Assembly (NCBI GenBank): GCA_008000375.1
Contig: SMOI01000403.1
Coordinates: 1-27,107, forward strand
Length of the DNA stretch: 27,107 nt
Direction: 5' to 3'
DNA from: Poteriospumella lacustris
Lineage: Eukaryota > Sar > Chrysophyceae > Chromulinales > Dinobryaceae
Numbering within the stretch: the first letter of the stretch is position 1; each line of letters opens with the position of its first letter. The notes beneath the pieces are model-generated. The model saw only the letters and a list, made by a program, of their open reading frames with translations, had not been told where the DNA came from and ran no database searches. Made by a program: the position numbers and the translations under genes. Shown one piece after another: positions 26,713-27,107 of the stretch.

Positions 26713-27008
26713 GTGTACCATGATCACCAGTGTATCAAGTTGGTAGAATCTACGTTACGGGCTAATGCTTTACTACAGTTTAGGGATGAACAATTGTCCA
26801 TCAGTTTAGCAACTAAGGCATCTGATTATGGTATTGGGGCATACTTGCATTCCAAGACAGATAGTGTAACGGGGGAGACAATACAAATCCCGATGTCGAG
26901 CTTTAAACAAAGTTCAAAGACGATGGTCGACGATTGAAAAGTAATGTTATGCCATTTCGAATGCTCTTAAAAAGTTAGAAAAGAGATGTACACTTCAATA
27001 TATCCACT
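26713..27008 (+). pseudogene. Ty3/gypsy-type RT-RNase H fragment, inactive
   Basis: The plus-strand frame to 26937 reads ANALLQFRDEQLSISL, then TKASDYGIGAYL, the junction of reverse transcriptase and RNase H in Ty3/gypsy-like elements. The family has T-D-A-S at the first catalytic Asp; here it is T-K-A-S, so the enzyme would be dead. After a +1 frame change near 26918, RRWSTIEK, a TAA and CYAISNALKKLE follow, the next conserved block. Nothing of protease or integrase is visible before the window ends. Confidence 0.7.
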
Positions 27009-27107
27009 GTGGTGTTATAAGGGTAACACGCTAGAAAAGCTTGGGATCTAAGTGACCTATTCACTGGGATCTACAAGGCTGGTAACGTTAGTGTCCGAAA
27101 AGGCGCA

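Overview
The window comes from a microbial eukaryote whose lineage I cannot fix. The evidence is spliceosomal GT-AG introns inside a protein gene, Copia- and Ty3/gypsy-type retroelement sequence, pogo-like and Tc1/IS630-like transposase remains, a Crypton-like tyrosine recombinase, and no bacterial operon structure. Only one host-type gene is clear. The rest is mostly transposable-element territory.

Layout. (1) 1-5512, plus strand: the 3' part of a large, extremely G+C-rich gene in three exons. It encodes a phage-tail-fibre-like protein of at least 1764 residues that ends in a peptidase S74 / intramolecular chaperone domain with an intact SDRRLK dyad motif. (2) 5513-8028: AT-richer DNA with a strong 28-bp-arm hairpin, decayed coding sequence of unknown family and one copy of a dispersed repeat. 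(3) 8029-10877: a candidate Crypton-like mobile element. It holds one intact 717-residue tyrosine recombinase on the minus strand, a 15-bp direct repeat at both edges, and two perfect palindromes beside the recombinase start. (4) 10886-12700: unassigned repeats, the C-terminal part of a pogo/Tigger-like transposase, and a hypothetical minus-strand reading frame. (5) 12752-19122: a region bounded by diverged inverted repeats. Inside are a frameshifted Tc1/IS630-type DDE transposase relic, another decayed minus-strand reading frame, a second copy of the dispersed repeat and microsatellites. It may be one old DNA transposon. (6) 19525-25843: a young Ty1/Copia retrotransposon on the minus strand with two LTRs that I read as identical. 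Its gag-pol is split into four frames, and a third partial LTR copy abuts the end of pol. (7) 25844-27107: a decayed coiled-coil-like fragment and a dead RT/RNase H fragment of Ty3/gypsy type.

The parts do not form one pathway. The two pieces that could represent little-described biology are the intron-bearing eukaryotic tail-fibre-like S74 protein and the compact recombinase element with its GAAACTG half-site arrays. All functional statements rest on motifs read by eye. No database search was possible.
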